Source of the DNA: Cyanophora paradoxa
Taxonomy: Eukaryota > Glaucocystophyceae > Cyanophorales > Cyanophoraceae
NCBI GenBank assembly: GCA_004431415.1
Contig: QPMI01000165.1
Span: 124,001 to 188,000 of the forward strand
Reading direction: 5' to 3'
DNA: 64,000 nt
Made by a program: the position numbers and the translations under genes. Below are positions 13,148-24,212 of this stretch, piece after piece. The notes under the pieces are model-generated. The model was given only the letters and a program-made list of their open reading frames with translations, did no database searches and was not told the origin of the DNA. The stretch's first letter is position 1. Every line of letters starts with the position of its first letter.

Positions 13148-13373
13148 CCAGCCGGCTTCAGCGCCCCTGGGCATGCCCAGGCCCCCACGGCCGCCACGAC
13201 TCTCTGCCAAGTCCTCCGCCCCGCCTCTCCTCCGCCCCGAACCATCCCTTCCCCTCGCCCCGTCAACACTACGCCTTGTACATGTGATATTGCGAACCAG
13301 TAAAAAACCTATGAAGCACAGGGGGCCCGGGGGGCCCTCGGCTTTATGTAGCTGCAGGAGACTCCGAGGCTCC

Positions 13374-16022
13374 TCACTTGCCCTCCGGATCCGCGGCGCC
13401 GGCGTCGGCGCCGGCGGGCTTGCGGATCATGTTGAGCTCCTTGCGCGTGGCGGGCCGCTTGTGGACGTCCCGCGGGAAGTATCCGAAGCGCTTCTCCGCC
13501 TCGCGCAGCGGGAGCAGCGCGAGGGCGCAGAGGAGGGCGGCGCCCACGGCGCCGGCGGCGAGGGAGGGCGCGGCGGCGAGGACGGTGTCGGGGGCCGGCC
13601 CGACGCGCCCGACGAGGGCGGCGAAGGCCACGAGGGCGCAGGCGGAGGCCTCGAGGGCGCGCTGGGCGCGCCGGAGGCCGAGGAGGGCGCCCGAGCAGCT
13701 GCTGCAGATCTTTACGTGCTGCTCGTAGCGGTCCAGGAGGACCGACTCCGGCTGCCGCTCCAGGGGCCGCGCCGCGTCCTCCCCCCGCGTCTGCCCCGGC
13801 ATGCCCGGCCACACCTGCGAACGCCCACGCAGGCGCGCGGGTGAGAGGGGTGTACGGAGATGGGGGGGGGGGGGGGGGGGGGTACGGCGCGCCTCGTCCA
13901 TCCAGCGGCGGAACCGAATCACGGCGGCGTCGGCCTGCGGCGCCCGGCTCGGAGGGGGCGCGAGAGGGGGGGGAGAGGGGCAGGGGTACGGGCGCGCCTC
14001 GCAGGGGAGGTACATCTCCTTCCGCCACTCGTACCCCGTCCGCCGCAGCCGCGCCTCCTGCTCCCTGCGCCGCGCGCGCCCGCACCCCGGTCGGCCCCAG
14101 GCGTACCCCCCCCTCCGGGCCCGGTACCCCCCGCACCGGAGGAAGAGGAGGTCCTGGTCTAGGATGAGGTTGCGCTCGAAGTGGTCCATCCAGCGCGGCC
14201 GCAGCTTCATGAACCACAGCGCGAAGTTCCGCGGGAAGCTGGGCCCGGGGGGTACGCGTGCGGCGTAAACGGCCGATCGGGGGTGCGGGATTGGGCGAGG
14301 GCGGCTGGGGTACCGGGCAATGATGCGGGAGCGCCCGTGCCCCGTCGGGATGAAGTACGCAATAAGGCCGCCCTGGCCCATCTTGAAGCTGCGAGGGCAC
14401 GTGAGGGACACGAGGGGGTACAGAAGGGTTGGGCGCACGCGAAGGTGTACTCCCCGAGGGTGGGGGGTTCGAATGTCAGCGCGTTCTCAGCGAGCCTGGG
14501 GTACGTGTCAGAGGTGAAGAAGGGGTCGGGAGACAAGGTGGGGGGGGGGTACGACGCTGACATCGAGCCGGCCATCGTCATGTCGCCGCGGAAGCCGCCG
14601 TTCGGCCTCTGCGGCGGGCGGGGTTGGGCGGGCGCGCGGGCGCGGGTCGGTGCGGGGGGCGGGGTACCGCACCTCCTCGAACGTGAAGGAGAGGGGCCCG
14701 GCGCGGTAGCGGTTGCCCTGCGCGCGGGTTCGAATCCGCGCGGCGGCGGATTCGGTGGCGGTGCGGGCGAGCCTGGACGCTGTGGTGCGAGAAGGGTACG
14801 TGCGTCGGGTCGATCACGTTCTCGACGAGCACCGTGTAGTCTGGGGGGTACGGGGTCAGACTTCAGAGACTCGAAGGGGGGGCGGAGCCCAAGGCCCCGG
14901 CCGCCGGCACCGTAGGGCCTGCCGGGAGCAGCGATCAGGTAAGGGCGTGGTGTGGGGGGGGGGAGAAGAAGGGGGGGTACGGGCGAACAGGTCGCGGACG
15001 ACATCGACGTACTCCATGTCGGGGCGGGCGATGGTCGGGGAGAGGGGTATCGCCTCCTCCGGGCCCTCGCTCCCCGCGTCCGCCCACAGCTGCCGCGGCT
15101 ATCAGCTGGGAGAGAAGGCAGGGCGGGTGGGCGAATGGTGGGGGGGGTACGGGCCCAGACGAGGCCCTGCTTGACGGTGACTTGGTAGGACTTGATGCAG
15201 GTGCGGGCCTCGTTGATGGGGACCTCCGCCGGCAGCTGCGGGATCCGCAGGCACTTGCCCGCCCCTGCGCGCGCGCCTCGGACATCAGCGGCGGTGGCGG
15301 CGGCGGCGGCGGCCGCGGCGGCGGGCCCGGGGCCGGGGAGGCGCGCCGTCGAACTGCCAGCCGTGGTAGCCGCACTCGAGGGTGCCGGCGCCGCAGCCCT
15401 CGGAGCGCGGCACGACGCGGCCCTCCGAGAGCGGCACCGCGCGGTGCGGGCACCGGTCCTCCACGCACCGGATCTGCGCGGAGGGCGCCGCTCGGGCGCC
15501 GCTCGGGCGGCGAGCGCGCGAGGCGGGACGGGGCGGGGCGCGCCTGGTCATCCTCGTCGGCGCGCCACAGCACGAGCGGCTCGTCGAAGAGGGAGAAGCG
15601 GTACGGCGTGCCCACGGGAAGTCCTGCGGGCCGGGCAGACATGTCACGCGCGCCGGCGGCGGTCCGACGGGCGGGCCGGGGCGCCGCACCACGAGGGGGG
15701 TCACGGGATACCACTGCTTGCGCCAGTCGAAGGTCTGCGCGGCGCTCGCCGGCTGCTCGGCCGGCCTTGTTTCGGAGGCCGCCGGCGGCGTCGCCTGCAT
15801 CCGTACGCGTGCCGGAGCGAACGACCGCCGAGCCGCCGCGCGCGCCGCATCGAACCGGGACTGCGGCGCCCCGGCGCTGAACCTGGCGCCGCGCGCTGGC
15901 CGGCTGGCCGCCGAGAACTGGCCGGCAGCGGGGCACGTGCAGGCCCGGCCCGGGGCGCCCGTCGAGGGCGTGAGAGATCCTTTGGCCCCTGCCAGAAGGC
16001 CCTGACCGACCGCGAACGCCAT
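13374..16022 (-). CDS. Pheophorbide-a-oxygenase-like Rieske iron-sulfur oxygenase (copy 1, complete)
   Basis: The N-terminus (16022, MAFAVGQGLLAGAKG) is Ala/Arg-rich like a plastid transit peptide. Exons then give FDWRKQWYPVTPLVV, a Rieske [2Fe-2S] site with CPHRAVPLSEG and CGYHGWQFDG (about 15460-15350), VPINEARTCIKSYQVTVKQG (about 15230-15170), LVENVIDPTHVPFSHHSVQ (about 14830-14770, mononuclear-iron site), LTCPRSFKMGQGGLIAYF (about 14390) and a C-terminal KICSSCSGALLG with CxxC (about 13700) before a hydrophobic anchor. This is the PAO/PTC52/ACD1 order, a family acting on chlorophyll breakdown or related plastid substrates. Poly-C and GTACCCCC intron remnants break the frames. It is divergent from the F-box gene at 16145. 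Confidence 0.78.
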
Positions 16023-17245
16023 ATCGGAAGTCTCGAGTCCCTGCGACTCTGAATTTGTGTACCCCCCTCAGTCCCCAGGCCCCAGGGCCCGCCTGGGCCC
16101 GCCTCACGCCAGCGCTAGCACAGCAGTCCGATCGACGGCGCGGGATGGGAAACCAGCTCGGTAAGCGCAAGAGAGAGGATGCGTCTCCCGGGGACGCGCA
16201 CCCGCCCGCATCCTGCAGCGAAGATCAGCCATCAGCGCCAGTCGAAGATGCGGAGATCGAGCCGCTGCCCGTTCAGTTCTTTCGCGCTTATTCGCCATTC
16301 GCCGCTTCGCCCCGAAACCGGAATCTCCGACGGACGATACCCCAGCGGGGGCTGCAACCGAAGCCGCGCCGGGGAAGCGGCATCGCCCTTCAGGCATCTG
16401 CCAGACGGCGTGCTCTCACAGATCTTCGAGCTCCTGGGCCTGCGGACCGTGGCCGTCGCGCGCTTGATGTGCCGCCGCTGGCGCAACGTGGCCGAGACGT
16501 TCGAGTGGCGCAATCTGGAGCTTGCGGTGGAGAGCGTCGAGCAACTGGATCAGATCGCGAGCCAGATCGCGAGTGGAGGCCAGGAGTGCGGGGGCCGGCG
16601 GTGGATCCGCTTGGCGCCCGGCGCGTCGCTGCGCCTGGAGGTGGACCGGAGAGCGGGCGTTCTCCGGGCGTCGGACGGCCAGAAGAGCCCGTGGGAGGCC
16701 GCCCTCGCGCTCGCGTCGGCGTGCGCGGCGGCGAGCGGCGGCCTCGGCGAAGTCGACCTCACCTGCGACTCCTCCGGGCCCTCGCGCTCCTGCTTCGGCG
16801 GCCTTCTCGGCGCCCTCGCGCCGCCCGGCGGCGCCGCCTGCGCCGCCCTCCGCAGCGTCTCGATCCAGGCGCGCGGCCTCTTCTCCTCCTACGACTGCAA
16901 GGGCCTCCCCGCCCCTGCCGAGTTCGAGCCGCTCCTCCGCCCCTTCCCCAACCTCGAGGGCCTCTCGCTCCCCGTCTGCTGCACCGCCGACCGCGCATCG
17001 GCCGCCGCCCTCGCCCAATCCCTCCCGCGCCTCAAGCGGGTGCGCCCTGCCCTTGCGCCCCGCGCCCGCGCGAGCCCTCAATGCACCGTCCGCAGCTGGA
17101 GATGAGCGTGGGGCGCTTCGACGCCGTGGCGGGCCTGGCGTCCCTCTCTTCCCTGGAGTTTCTCCAGATCCACAACGAGGCCTTCGAACCCCCCGACGCG
17201 GCGCCCCTCATCGAGGGCCTCGCCTCCGGCCCCGCCGCGCGCTCC
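14307..17245. repeat. Segmental duplication, copy 1
   Basis: This block matches 19841-22764 in direct orientation, collinear throughout. It covers the 5' two-thirds of the Rieske oxygenase gene, the shared upstream region and the 5' half of the F-box gene. Differences are almost all 1-2 nt indels in C or G runs. Confidence 0.92.
16023..16144. promoter_or_regulatory. Shared upstream region of divergent Rieske and F-box genes (copy 1)
   Basis: The start codons of the minus-strand oxygenase (16022) and the plus-strand F-box gene (16145) are 122 bp apart, so promoters and leaders must overlap. No TATA box is visible. The same arrangement recurs at 21549-21668. Confidence 0.5.
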
Positions 17246-18197
17246 CTCAAAGAGTGAGCGGGCGGGGGGCGTTGCTGATCCCGCCCCTGCTCCCGCCCTC
17301 CTCGGGCTGACTTTCCTCGTCCTTCTAGGCTCTTCTGCGTCGCGGATCTCTCCGGGGCGGCCCTGCGCGCCCTGCCGCGCCTCACCGCACTCGAGAGCTT
17401 CTGCGGGCCTCTCGGGGTACGCCGCCCCGACCTCCCTGCCCGCCCGCCCGCCCGCCGCGGTCGCCCGACCCCGCGCAGCTCAAGGCCGACGCGGGCGCCG
17501 ATGACGTGGCGGCCCTCGGCTCCTGCGCGGCGCTGAAGAGCGTGGGGCCGCTGCACCTGCACTCAGGGCCCCCCGGCGATCAGGGGCGCGCCGGGGAGCA
17601 GCTCGCCGGGCTCGTGGCGGCCCTCGGCGCTCCTCCTCCATCGCCGACCTCGAGCTGCGCCTCGGCACGGCAGAGACGCCGCCCGGGCCACCGAGCTCGA
17701 AGCGCTCGCGGCGCTGGCCGGCGCGGCCCGCGGGCGCCTCTCGCTGGAGCTGGAGGTGGACCTCGAGCCGGGCTGGCCGGCGCAGGCCGCCGCGGCGCTG
17801 GCGCCGGCCCCGCCCGCCGCCTCGTCCTCTCGGCCACCGTCAGCGAGCCGGCCATGGAGGGCGGCTGGCTGGCCGGCCTCGCCGCCTTCGCCAACTGCTC
17901 AGAGGACATCGAGGTCCGCCCGCCCGCCCGCCCGCCCGCCCGCCCGCGCCCCTTGCCTGCGCCCCGGCTCAAGCTTAGGCATGCTAAGCTTGCAAAGCTA
18001 AGTAGACGAGGAGCTGAGGGCGGGGCGGCAGGTGCGGGTGCGCACGGGGAGCGACGGGGAGGACGGGGGCGGGTTCGGCCGGGATCCGGAGCGGGCGATG
18101 GAGGGGGCGGGGGGCGGCTCGGGCCCTCCCCTCCGCCCGCGTCGGCTTCCGCGGCCGCGCCATCGACGCCGGATCCGAGCTCGGGATCGACATCTAG
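16145..18197 (+). CDS. F-box protein with leucine-rich region (copy 1)
   Basis: An F-box lies at about 16395-16500: HLPDGVLSQIFELLGL then VARLMCRRW. It is preceded by a basic/acidic N-terminus (MGNQLGKRKREDASPGD). LRR-like strands follow across several exons (FPNLEGLSLPV, LSSLEFLQIHNEAF, LTALESFCG, CAALKSVGPLHLHSG) to a final exon ending GFRGRAIDAGSELGIDI at 18197. F-box/LRR proteins recruit substrates to SCF ubiquitin ligases. In this copy the frame between the ATG and the F-box is broken by single-base C-run differences relative to copy 2, while the downstream LRR frame is intact. Confidence 0.72.
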
Positions 18198-18426
18198 CAG
18201 GGGCGGCGAGCGCAGGCAGGTCTGCCCCCGCGCGCCCGAGCGCATGCGCAGCTAGTTAAGCCGACTCGACTTTCTGTCTAATTGCTCCGGATCCAGTCCT
18301 CCAGTTCCGGAATCCGGCTTTTTCGACTTGTCCCTTGTAGCCGGCGCCTTGTTAACATTGCAGGAAAATACTCGAACAGAAATAAGGGGGCAGGCGCCTG
18401 CGGCTAGCGAGGTTAGGAACGGGGGT

Positions 18427-19840
18427 CTACTTGAAGCTGAGCTGGTTCAGCTGCGACTGGAGCAGCGCGTCCAGGCTCGCCTCTGCGTCGCCCGCCGCCG
18501 CCGCCGTCAGAAAACAAGCGGGGAGGGAAGGGGCCGGGCCCGCACCGCCCTGTGCTGGGGCGGGGCTCCCCGCCGGCCGTGCCGGACGGGGACGGCGCCG
18601 GGGACGGGGAGGGGCCGGGGAGTGCATGGGGAAGCCGCCGCCCATCATGCCCATCGGCTGCTGCTGGAAGAACGGCTGCGGGGCGGCGGGCCGGCGGGGG
18701 CGGGCCGCCCAGCATGCCCGGCGGGCCCGCCATCGCCATGGGCGACATCCGCGCCTGCGCCTGCGCCTGCTGCTGCTGCTGCGCCATCATCATCGCCGGC
18801 TGGCCCATCAGGGGCGACGCCCGCGCCGCCATCGGCTGCTGCTGCGCATTGAGCATCTGGAGCTGCTGGAGCTGCGCGGCGCGCTGCCCGGGGCCGGCCT
18901 GGAAGGGGACCTGCACGGAGGAGGCGGTGGCGGGGATCGAGAAGGCGCCGCCGCCGGCGCCGCGACGGCGAAGGCGCCCCAGTCCAGGGAGGCGGGGGGG
19001 AGGGGCCCGGGGACTGCCCGGGGGCGAGGCGGAGGGCGGGGGTAGCTCGAGGGCGCGGGGGCCGGCAGCTTCGAGAAGTCGGCGAAGAAGTCGTCCCCCC
19101 GGCCGAGGGGACGCTCGAGGGGGCCGGCGAGGCCGCCGGTGGCGGCGGCGTCGGCGAGGGGCGGGGCGCCGCCGCCCGGCCCGCCCCACTCGAACAGGTC
19201 CAGCAGATCCGAGGCGCCCGCCGCCGGCGCGCGGGTGCGGCCGGCGCCGCCGGCGCTGCTGCCTGCTGGGCCCTGCCGCCGCTCTGCCGCCGCCGGCGCC
19301 GCCGCCGCTGCCGATCCAGTCCACCATATCGAAGAGGCCCTTTGTGTCGGCCGGGGGCTTGGGCGAGGGCGACGGCGAGGGCGAGGCCGCCGGCGCCGGT
19401 GCCGCGAGGCCCGCGCGGCTGCGGCTGCCGGGCACGTCAGGCGCCGCGGGAGCGGGCGGGGCGGCGAGGGGCCGGGCGAACCGCCGCGCGCGGAGTCGTC
19501 AGAGGGGGTGGGCGAGGCCGAGGGGAGGCCCGCACGAGGGCGGGTAGGGGCGTGCGGGAGCGGACCTGCGGGCAAAGGCTCAGAGAGGGGCTACAGGGGC
19601 GCGGGCGGGGCGGGGCGCACGGGAAGGGACGAGGCGCCGACCTCCTTCATGACGGCCTCCAGGCGCTGCAGAACCTGGGGTACGGGATTCAGTGGCGGCT
19701 GGGTGGGGCGGGTACGAGAATTCACCTGGAAGATGTCGGGCGGGTGGAGGGGTCGGGGTTGAGGAGGAAGCGGATGAGCTGGTTGATCGACTCGGGGTGC
19801 CGCACGAACTGGAGGGCCCTCAGGCGGCTGAAGGGGGCTA
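18427..19840 (-). pseudogene. AAK1/Ark1-like (Numb-associated) kinase, 3' part only
   Basis: The first recognisable exon reads ESINQLIRFLLNPDPSTRP followed by DIFQ, the end of a protein kinase C-lobe. A short intron (GTGAATTC...CCCCAG) precedes VLQRLEAVMKEVG. The remainder is a long adaptor-like tail: SDLLDLFEWGG, FADFSKLP, Gln- and Met-rich stretches and the end LQSQLNQLSFK with a TAG at 18427. This fits NAK-family kinases, which phosphorylate endocytic adaptors and have long clathrin/AP2-binding tails. The catalytic lobe is absent because the duplicated block begins at 19841. Same-strand transcription would fuse it to the truncated Rieske gene. Confidence 0.6.
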
Positions 19841-21548
19841 GGGGTACGGGCAATGATGCGGGAGCGCCCGTGCCCCGTCGGGATGAAGTACGCAATAAGG
19901 CCGCCCTGGCCCATCTTGAAGCTGCGGGGGCACGTGAGGGACACGAGGGGGTACAGGGGGTCCGGCGCACGCGGAGGTGTACTCCCGAGGGTGGGGGTAC
20001 GAATGTCAGCGCGTTCTCAGCGAGCCTGGGGTACATGTCAGTGAGGACGGAGAAGGGGTCGGGAGACAAGGGGGGCTAAGACGCGGACATCGAGCCAGCC
20101 ATTGCCATGTCGCCTCGGAAGCCGCCGTCCGGCCTCTGCGGCGCGAGGGGTTGGGCGGGCGGGCGGGCGCGGGCGGGTCGGTGCCGTGGGGGGGGGGGGG
20201 TACCGCACCTCCTCGAACGTGAAGGAGAGGGCCCGGCGCGGTAGCGGTTGCCCTGCGCGCGGGTTCGAATCCGCGCGGCGGTGGATTCGGGGCGGGGCGG
20301 GCGCGCCTGGACGCTGTGGTGCGAGAAGGGTACGTGCGTCGGGTCGATCACGTTCTCGACGAGCACCGTGTAGTCTGGGGGGTACGGGTCAGACTTCAGA
20401 GACTCGAAGGGGGGCGGAGCCCAAGGCCCGGCCGCCGGCACCGTAGGGCCTGCCGGGAGCAGCGATCAGGTAAGGGCGTGGTGTGGGGGGGGGAGAAGAA
20501 GGGGGTACGGACGCACAGGTCGCGGACGACATCGACGTACTCCATGTCGGGCGGGCGATGGTCGGGAGAGGGTATCGCCTCCTCCGGGCCCTCGCTCCCC
20601 GCGTCCGCCCACAGCTGCCGCGGCTATCAGCTGGGAGAGAAGGCAGGGCGGGTGGGCGAATGGGTGGGGGGGGGTACGGGCCCAGACGAGGCCCTGCTTG
20701 ACGGTGACTTGGTAGGACTTGATGCAGGTGCGGGCCTCGTTGATGGGGACCTCCGCCGGCAGCTGCGGGATCCGCAGGCACTTGCCCGCCCTGCGCGCGC
20801 GCCTCGGACATCAGCGGCGGTGGCGGCGGCGGCGGCGGCCGCGGCGGCGGGCCCGGGCCGGGGAGGCGCGCCGTCGAACTGCCAGCCGTGGTAGCCGCAC
20901 TCGAGGGTGCCGGCGCCGCAGCCCTCGGAGCGCGGCACGACGCGGCCCTCCGAGAGCGGCACCGCGCGGTGCGGGCACCGGTCCTCCACGCACCGGATCT
21001 GCGCGGAGGGCGCCGCTCGGGCGCCGCTCGGGCGGCGAGCGCGCGAGGCGGGACGGGGCGGGGCGCGCCTGGTCATCCTCGTCGGCGCGCCACAGCACGA
21101 GCGGCTCGTCGAAGAGGGAGAAGCGGTACGGCGTGCCCACGGGGAAGTCCTGCGGGCCGGGCAGACATGTCACGCGCGCCGGCGGCGGTCCGACGGTCGG
21201 GCCGGGGCGCCGCACCACGAGGGGGGTCACGGGATACCACTGCTTGCGCCAGTCGAAGGTCTGCGCGGCGCTCGCCGGCTGCTCGGCCGGCCTTGTTTCG
21301 GAGGCCGCCGGCGGCGTCGCCTGCATCCGTACGCGTGCCGGAGCGAACGACCGCCGAGCCGCCGCGCGCGCCGCATCGAACCGGGACTGCGGCGCCCCGG
21401 CGCTGAACCTGGCGCCGCGCGCTGGCCGGCTGGCCGCCGAGAACTGGCCGGCAGCGGGGCACGTGCAGGCCCGGCCCGGGGCGCCCGTCGAGGGCGTGAG
21501 AGATCCTTTGGCCCCTGCCAGAAGGCCCTGACCGACCGCGAACGCCAT
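19841..21548 (-). pseudogene. Pheophorbide-a-oxygenase-like Rieske protein, copy 2, C-terminal third missing
   Basis: Identical in plan to copy 1 from the transit-peptide-like N-terminus (21548) through the Rieske motifs CPHRAVPLSEG and CGYHGWQFDG to LTCPRSFKMGQGGLIAYF. It stops at the duplication edge just after HGRSRIIAR. The exons carrying the helical C-terminal part and CxxC motif are missing, and the frame runs into kinase-tail sequence. It is unlikely to give a normal oxygenase. Confidence 0.72.
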
Positions 21549-21668
21549 ATCGGAAGTCTCGAGTCCCTGCGACTCTGAATTTGTGTACCCCCTCAGTCCC
21601 AGGCCCCAGGGCCCGCCTGGGCCCGCCTCACGCCAGCGCTAGCACAGCAGTCCGATCGACGGCGCGGG
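21549..21668. promoter_or_regulatory. Shared upstream region of divergent Rieske and F-box genes (copy 2)
   Basis: Duplicate of 16023-16144, differing by small C-run indels. It could drive the truncated gene on each side. Confidence 0.45.
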
Positions 21669-22764
21669 ATGGGAAACCAGCTCGGTAAGCGCAAGAGAGA
21701 GGATGCGTCTCCCGGGGACGCGCACCCGCCCGCATCCTGCAGCGAAGATCAGCCATCAGCGCCAGTCGAAGATGCGGAGATCGAGCCGCTGCCCCGTTCA
21801 GTTCTTTCGCGCTTATTCGCCATTCGCCGCTTCGCCCCGAAACGGAATCTCCGACGGACGATACCCAGCGGGGGCTGCAACCGAAGCCGCGCCGGGGAAG
21901 CGGCATCGCCCTTCAGGCATCTGCCAGACGGCGTGCTCTCACAGATCTTCGAGCTCCTGGGCCTGCGGACCGTGGCCGTCGCGCGCTTGATGTGCCGCCG
22001 CTGGCGCAACGTGGCCGAGACGTTCGAGTGGCGCAATCTGGAGCTTGCGGTGGAGAGCGTCGAGCAACTGGATCAGATCGCGAGCCAGATCGCGAGTGGA
22101 GGCCAGGAGTGCGGGGGCCGGCGGTGGATCCGCTTGGCGCCCGGCGCGTCGCTGCGCCTGGAGGTGGACCGGAGAGCGGGCGTTCTCCGGGCGTCGGACG
22201 GCCAGAAGAGCCCGTGGGAGGCCGCCCTCGCGCTCGCGTCGGCGTGCGCGGCGGCGAGCGGCGGCCTCGGCGAAGTCGACCTCACCTGCGACTCCTCCGG
22301 GCCCTCGCGCTCCTGCTTCGGCGGCCTTCTCGGCGCCCTCGCGCCGCCCGGCGGCGCCGCCTGCGCCGCCTCCGCAGCGTCTCGATCCAGGCGCGCGGCC
22401 TCTTCTCCTCCTACGACTGCAAGGGCCTCCCCGCCCCTGCCGAGTTCGAGCCGCTCCTCCGCCCTTCCCAACCTCGAGGGCCTCTCGCTCCCGTCTGCTG
22501 CACCGCCGACCGCGCATCGGCCGCCGCCCTCGCCCAATCCCTCCCGCGCCTCAAGCGGGTGCGCCCTGCCCTTGCGCCCCGCGCCCGCGCGAGCCCTCAA
22601 TGCACCGTCCGCAGCTGGAGATGAGCGTGGGGCGCTTCGACGCCGTGGCGGGCCTGGCGTCCCTCTCTTCCCTGGAGTTTCTCCAGATCCACAACGAGGC
22701 CTTCGAACCCCCCGACGCGGCGCCCCTCATCGAGGGCCTCGCCTCCGGCCCCGCCGCGCGCTCC
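21669..22764 (+). pseudogene. F-box protein, copy 2, truncated at duplication edge
   Basis: One open frame runs from ATG 21669 through HLPDGVLSQIFELLGL and the F-box to about 22370, where a missing C (copy 1 'gccgccctccgc', copy 2 'gccgcctccgc') shifts it. A second C-run loss follows near 22465. The LRR half is cut at 22764 and replaced by a different C-terminus. Confidence 0.7.
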
Positions 22765-23100
22765 GACCTCGACTACTTCGGGGAACACCCCCGCGTCGTG
22801 CTCACATCCGACGTCGGCTACTGGCGCGAGCGGCTCGGGGGCATGCGGCCCCTCGAGGTGCGCCCCTCGGAGCGCCGCCACCAGTGGCACCCGGGCCTCA
22901 GCTACCGCCGGCCCCAGGACGAGCCGGGCGTGGCCTACGTGCAGTACAGCAGGCACTCGACCCCCGCCGAGCTGGCGGCCTTCGTGCTGGACCTGCGGCC
23001 GCGGGCGGTCCTCCTGCGCACGCCGCACGCGGGCCGCGAGGTCGAAGGCCGCTTCGGGGAGCTCCTGCGCTCCCAGCCCGTCGTCGCGGAGTGGGACTAG
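22765..23100 (+). pseudogene. C-terminal fragment resembling SNM1/DCLRE1 (DRMBL) nuclease
   Basis: The frame continuing from the F-box fragment reads LDYFGEHPRVVLTSDVGYW and then GVAYVQYSRHSTPAELAAFV and LRPRAVLL, ending at TAG 23100. The 'Y S.HS...EL..FV..L.P' pattern is that of the DRMBL domain, the C-terminus of metallo-beta-lactamase DNA cross-link repair nucleases. No lactamase HxHxDH part is present. It could be viral or host; identity is moderate at best. Confidence 0.4.
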
Positions 23101-23131
23101 CTGTCTGGATTCATCATCAACACACCGGTAC

Positions 23132-23520
23132 CTACAGGCAGTACGAGCACATGTCTACGCCCCAGATCTTGATGGTCTTCTTGCGGGCGGCGCCGGCCCC
23201 CGCGGGGTGGGGGTAGCGCGGGTAGACCCCCCACGTCTGCCCGGTGTCCACCCGGATGCCAAAGTGAGCGAACGGGCCCGCGTGGATGGCCGTGGAGAAG
23301 TTGTGGTGCTCGGGGTAGCCCTTCGCCCTGCACCAGGTGGCGAAGGCGTCCTTGAAGACGCCAACCGGGCACCAGATGGTCGGGTCGAGCCGGACGGCCT
23401 GCCCGTCGCGCAGGAAGGCATACATGCGGCCTTCGTGCGACGACGCCCCGGCGGCCGCCGCATCGCGCCGGCGCCGCGCCTCGAGGTCCTCGATCTCCGC
23501 GGCCGAGAAGAAGCGAGCGG
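23132..23520 (-). pseudogene. D5-like primase/helicase C-terminal domain fragment (virus-like)
   Basis: The minus-strand frame gives FSAAEIEDLEARRRRDAAAA, then WCPVGVFKDAFATWCRAKGY and a stretch ending MCSYCL, stop at 23132. 'V...FK..WC...GY' followed by 'FS..I' matches the winged-helix C-terminus found in poxvirus D5-type primase-helicases and some related viral proteins. The helicase body is not attached; unrelated plus-strand sequence begins at about 23521. Confidence 0.45.
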
Positions 23521-24212
23521 GCGCCGGCGACGGCCTACTCGAGTCGCTCTTCCCCGTGCACGAGGATGCCAACCCGCCGGCCAGCGAGTGGGGGCTGCGT
23601 ACGGCCCCGGGCGCCGACCCGCTGACGACGGCGGCCGCCAAGAGGCGCGTGCGCACGATGCAGGGCGCCGTCGCGGCGGCCTGGGCCCTGCTGCGGACCG
23701 CCGACGGCAAGACCCTCGGCGAGGGGCCTCGCGAGGGGATCCTGGCGCAGGCGTGGGCGTGCATCCCGACCCTGACGCAGGCGAGCGCGCGTGCTTTGCC
23801 CGCGTGCCCGCAGCCCCCTAGCCTGATGCGAGGCGCGCCCGCAGGCCGTGGCGTTCCACTGCGAGGCGTGCCGTGCCGACTTCCGCGACCAGGGGTTCCC
23901 GCCGCCGCCGTTCGGGAGCTACCCGTTCGCCAACTCCCCCTTCGAGAAGCTCGGCGGCCCGCGCGGCGCGCTCTTGCGCGTGCGCGTCGGCGGGGAGCCG
24001 CTGCTCGAGCTCGGCGTGCCCTGGGGGCCGCTGCACCGCCCGCTGGACGACGTGGCGGGCCCCGGGGCGCGGCGCGGCTGCGTGCGGGCATCGCCGCGGG
24101 CCTGGAGTTCCTCGCCCAAATCGTGACCGAGCTGGCGCGCGTCGCGGGGCTGGACACGGCCCCGGCGCCGGCGGGGCCGTCGGCGGCGCAGGCTAGCGCT
24201 GGGCCAATGTGA
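23521..24212 (+). CDS. Unrecognised gene fragment, Cys-pair containing, spliced or frameshifted
   Basis: Coding-like sequence DGLLESLFPVHEDANPPASE leads to GEGPREGILAQ (about 23750). A stretch that looks like an intron ends in CGCAG near 23844. The frame resumes with AVAFHCEACRADFRDQGF (CxxC), PFGSYPFANSPFEKLGG and, after another shift, GLEFLAQIVTELARVAGL to TGA 24212. It starts at a junction with the D5-like fragment, so its N-terminus is missing. Function unknown. Confidence 0.4.

Larger units (their letters stand above)
19841..22764. repeat. Segmental duplication, copy 2
   Basis: Direct copy of 14307-17245, about 15 bp shorter overall. The left edge abuts the AAK1-like kinase fragment. 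The right edge (...CGCGCGCTCC) continues into unrelated sequence at 22765, whereas copy 1 continues with CTCAAAGAGTGAG. Confidence 0.92.

Noticed and set aside
14720..14760. tRNA-like T-arm (gcgcgggttcgaatccgcgc), also at about 20255
   Set aside because: The stem encloses an 8-nt rather than 7-nt loop, no acceptor or anticodon arm fits around it, and the antisense is coding in the Rieske gene.
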